Origin: Streptomyces sp.
GTDB taxonomy: Bacteria > Actinomycetota > Actinomycetes > Streptomycetales > Streptomycetaceae
NCBI GenBank assembly: GCA_003519485.1
Contig: DOWQ01000014.1
Location: 716 to 8,716 of the forward strand
DNA length: 8,001 bases
Direction: 5' to 3'
Notes under the pieces: model-generated
What the model was told of the DNA's origin: nothing
What the model saw: the letters and a program-made list of their open reading frames with translations, nothing else
The model's database searches: none
Program-made: the position numbers and the translations under genes
Part shown: positions 6,382 to 8,001 of the stretch, piece by piece
Numbering within the stretch: the first letter of the stretch is position 1
How the letters are laid out: every line of letters starts with the position of its first letter

Positions 6382-7638
6382 GTGACCAACACACTGCGCC
6401 CGAACGGCCATCAGCGGACCCCGCTCCCCCCGGCTCAGGAAGCGGCGTCCCCCAACCCCGAGACGCGTAGCGCAGGCCCGGCAGGTGTCGAAGGAACCCC
6501 CACTCCGTCGGCCGGGAAGAGCAGACCCAAGAAGCGCGACCCGTTCTTCGACAACGCCAAGTTCCTGGCGATCGTGCTCGTGGCCTGCGGACACTCCTGG
6601 GAACCGCTGACCGACACCAGCCGTGCGGCCGAAGCGCTCTACATGTGGGTCTATGTCTTCCACATGCCGGCGTTCATCGTCATCTCCGGCTATTTCTCCC
6701 GCAGCTTCGACATGCGGACCGACCGGTTGCAACGGCTGGTCACCGGCATCGCCGTACCGTATGTCCTCTTCGAGGTCGCGTACACCTATTTCAAGCGCTG
6801 GGCGGACGAGGATCCCGGCTATCCGATCAGCCTGCTGGACCCCTGGTACCTCACCTGGTTCCTGATCGCGCTGTTCGTCTGGCGGCTCACCACCCCGCTG
6901 TGGAAGATCGTGCGCTGGCCGGTGCCGCTCGCGCTGGCCATCGCCGTACTGGCGTCGGTCTCCCCCGACATCGGTGACGACCTCGACCTGCAGCGGCTGC
7001 TGCAGTTCCTGCCCTTCTTCGTGGTCGGCCTCGGCATGAAGCCGGAGCACTTCCAGCTGGTGCGCCGCCGCGAGGTGCGGATCCTGGCCGTGCCGGTCTT
7101 CGCCGCCGCCCTGGTGTTCGCCTACTGGGCGGCCCCGCGGACGAACGCGGCCTGGTTCTACCACCGCGACAGCGTGCAGGAGCTGGGCGCCCCCTGGTGG
7201 ACCGGTCCGATCATGACGCTCGCCATGTTCGGCTGCTCGATGCTGCTCACCGCCGGCTTCTTCGCCTGGGTGCCGCGGCGCGAGATGTGGTTCACGGCGC
7301 TCGGCGCCGGCACTCTCTACGGCTACCTGCTGCACGGCTTCCTCGCCAAGGGTTCGCGCTTCGGCGGCTGGTACGACGACTACTCATGGCTCCAGACCCC
7401 GTGGGGCGCGATCCTCGTGACGTTCCTCGCGGCGGGCATCGTGACGGTCCTCTGCACCTCACCGGTGCAGCGGATGTTCCGCTTCGCGGTGGAGCCCAGA
7501 ATGGAGTGGGCCTTCCGCCGGGACGCGGCCGAGCTGGCCCGCGACCGCGCGAAGAAGGACAAGGCCCAGCAGGCGCAGGGCCAGGCGCAGCAGAAGACGC
7601 AGAAGGACCGTTCGGAACAGGCGCAACAGGCGGAATAG
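6382..7638 (+). CDS. Integral-membrane acyltransferase, acyltransferase-3 family
   Basis: Multi-pass membrane acyltransferase, 418 residues, resembling the fucose 4-O-acetylase group. Such enzymes move acetyl or similar groups onto sugars, wall polymers or other acceptors outside the membrane. A Pro-rich cytoplasmic N-terminus (1-55) precedes KFLAIVLVACGHSWEPL (60-76), which contains the family's (R/K)-X10-H motif as Lys60 and His71. FHMPAFIVISGYF (93-105) is also typical. About ten hydrophobic segments follow, to about 358. The last 35 residues are rich in Lys, Gln, Ala and Glu and may form a short coiled coil in the cytoplasm. I prefer GTG at 6382 (GGTGGG upstream). GTG at 6331 is in frame and would add 17 residues, but it has no ribosome site and would bring in a TTA codon at 6364. 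The acceptor substrate cannot be told, and no pathway genes adjoin it. A promoter and a terminator make it a single-gene unit. Confidence 0.9.
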   Translation: MTNTLRPNGHQRTPLPPAQEAASPNPETRSAGPAGVEGTPTPSAGKSRPKKRDPFFDNAKFLAIVLVACGHSWEPLTDTSRAAEALYMWVYVFHMPAFIVISGYFSRSFDMRTDRLQRLVTGIAVPYVLFEVAYTYFKRWADEDPGYPISLLDPWYLTWFLIALFVWRLTTPLWKIVRWPVPLALAIAVLASVSPDIGDDLDLQRLLQFLPFFVVGLGMKPEHFQLVRRREVRILAVPVFAAALVFAYWAAPRTNAAWFYHRDSVQELGAPWWTGPIMTLAMFGCSMLLTAGFFAWVPRREMWFTALGAGTLYGYLLHGFLAKGSRFGGWYDDYSWLQTPWGAILVTFLAAGIVTVLCTSPVQRMFRFAVEPRMEWAFRRDAAELARDRAKKDKAQQAQGQAQQKTQKDRSEQAQQAE

Positions 7639-7710
7639 CCCGCTCGGGCCACGCGCGCGGCTTCGGCCGGGCGACGCGCGCGGCCCGCGCCCCCCGGTCG
7701 GCGGCAGTAG

Positions 7711-7758
7711 AGCGGTACGGCTCCCGTGAAGTTCGAGGTCCGCGGGGGCCGTACCGCT
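7711..7758 (+). terminator. Terminator of the acyltransferase gene
   Basis: A 16-bp stem, AGCGGTACGGCTCCCG (7711-7726) with 7743-7758, around a 16-base loop. The one imperfect position is a G-U pair in the rightward RNA but an A-C mismatch in the leftward RNA, which favours the rightward gene. It lies 72 bases after that gene's stop and 20 bases beyond the stop of the convergent right-edge gene, so it may act in both directions. Confidence 0.75.
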
Positions 7759-7777
7759 GTCGTGCTGCCTCGGCGGG

Positions 7778-8001
7778 CTACGAACCCCGCAGGTACCCCA
7801 TCAGCTGCTCCAGGGCCGTCCGGCCGTCCGCCGACGAGCCGTCGCCGAGCGGGTAGAAGTAGCCCGGCCGGGTGCCGGAGCCCAGCCGTACCGGAGCCAC
7901 CGTGAGCGGCGGGCGGCCGGCCCGGGCGGCGCCGGCCTCCTGCACCTCCTCGGCCCCCAGTGCGAAGCCGACCGGTACGGGCGGCGCCTGGAGGCGGGCC
8001 G
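7778..8001 (-). CDS. C-terminal part of an unrecognised protein, cut by the window edge
   Basis: The last 73 codons of a leftward gene whose start lies beyond the right edge. The stop is TAG at 7778-7780. Third codon positions are almost all G or C in this frame, which is strong evidence of coding. The visible end has AEEVQEAG, then GRPPLTVAPVRLGSGTRP, then GYFYPLGDGSSADGR, and finishes EQLMGYLRGS. It contains no membrane segment, and I do not recognise the family. It is probably a soluble protein. It converges on the acyltransferase gene, with the hairpin at 7711-7758 between them. Confidence 0.75.
   Translation of the reverse strand, partial: ARLQAPPVPVGFALGAEEVQEAGAARAGRPPLTVAPVRLGSGTRPGYFYPLGDGSSADGRTALEQLMGYLRGS

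Noticed and set aside
6176..6394. A 72-codon minus-strand frame upstream of the acyltransferase
   Set aside because: It lies across that gene's promoter and leader, has no ribosome site and no natural-looking composition.
6364..7335. A 323-codon minus-strand frame
   Set aside because: It is antisense to the acyltransferase gene, whose membrane segments and family motifs are unmistakable.

Overview
The window looks like a piece of a Streptomyces chromosome, or that of a close relative such as Kitasatospora. Base composition is very GC-rich with strongly GC-biased third codon positions, GTG starts are common, and the gene order clpX / clpP2 / clpP1 / tig with a tandem clpP pair is the streptomycete one. 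The leftward half is core housekeeping. The rightward half is ordinary accessory chromosome with short genes and long GC-rich spacers.

Layout. Bases 61-1350 (-) encode ClpX. Bases 1531-2193 (-) and 2246-2863 (-) encode ClpP2 and ClpP1, and 3163-4599 (-) encodes trigger factor. All four read leftward, but they are not one uninterrupted transcript. A 13-bp perfect hairpin closes tig (3095-3125), a ClgR-type box and a candidate promoter precede clpP1 (3041-3054 and about 2988-2993), and an 11-bp perfect hairpin closes clpP2 before clpX (1493-1523). A divergent tRNA pair follows: tRNA-Pro(UGG) at 4823-4899 (-) and tRNA-Gly(UCC) at 5033-5103 (+). Each has its own terminator, and a GC-rich 133-bp promoter region lies between them. 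Further right are an ArsC/Spx-family redox protein (5203-5568, +), a 64-residue two-helix membrane protein of unknown function (5777-5971, -), an integral-membrane acyltransferase-3 protein (6382-7638, + with a recognisable promoter and terminator), and the C-terminal end of an unrecognised gene entering from the right edge (7778-8001, -).

How they work together. Trigger factor folds nascent chains at the ribosome exit. ClpX unfolds tagged or damaged proteins and feeds them into the ClpP1/ClpP2 chamber. The left half is therefore a protein folding and turnover locus, with ClgR the likely activator of the clpP1-clpP2 unit only. The genes right of the tRNAs show no functional link to it or to each other.

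I found no convincing new multi-gene system. There are no mobile elements, CRISPR arrays or defence modules. The points most worth a second look are regulatory or structural: the ClgR box and the insulation of the clp units, a protein-like reading frame that overlaps the clpP1 start as GTGA, a perfect 9-bp hairpin abutting the 5' end of tRNA-Gly, an inverted repeat over a possible tig -10 element, and a rare TTA codon that lies in the acyltransferase gene only if an upstream start is used.
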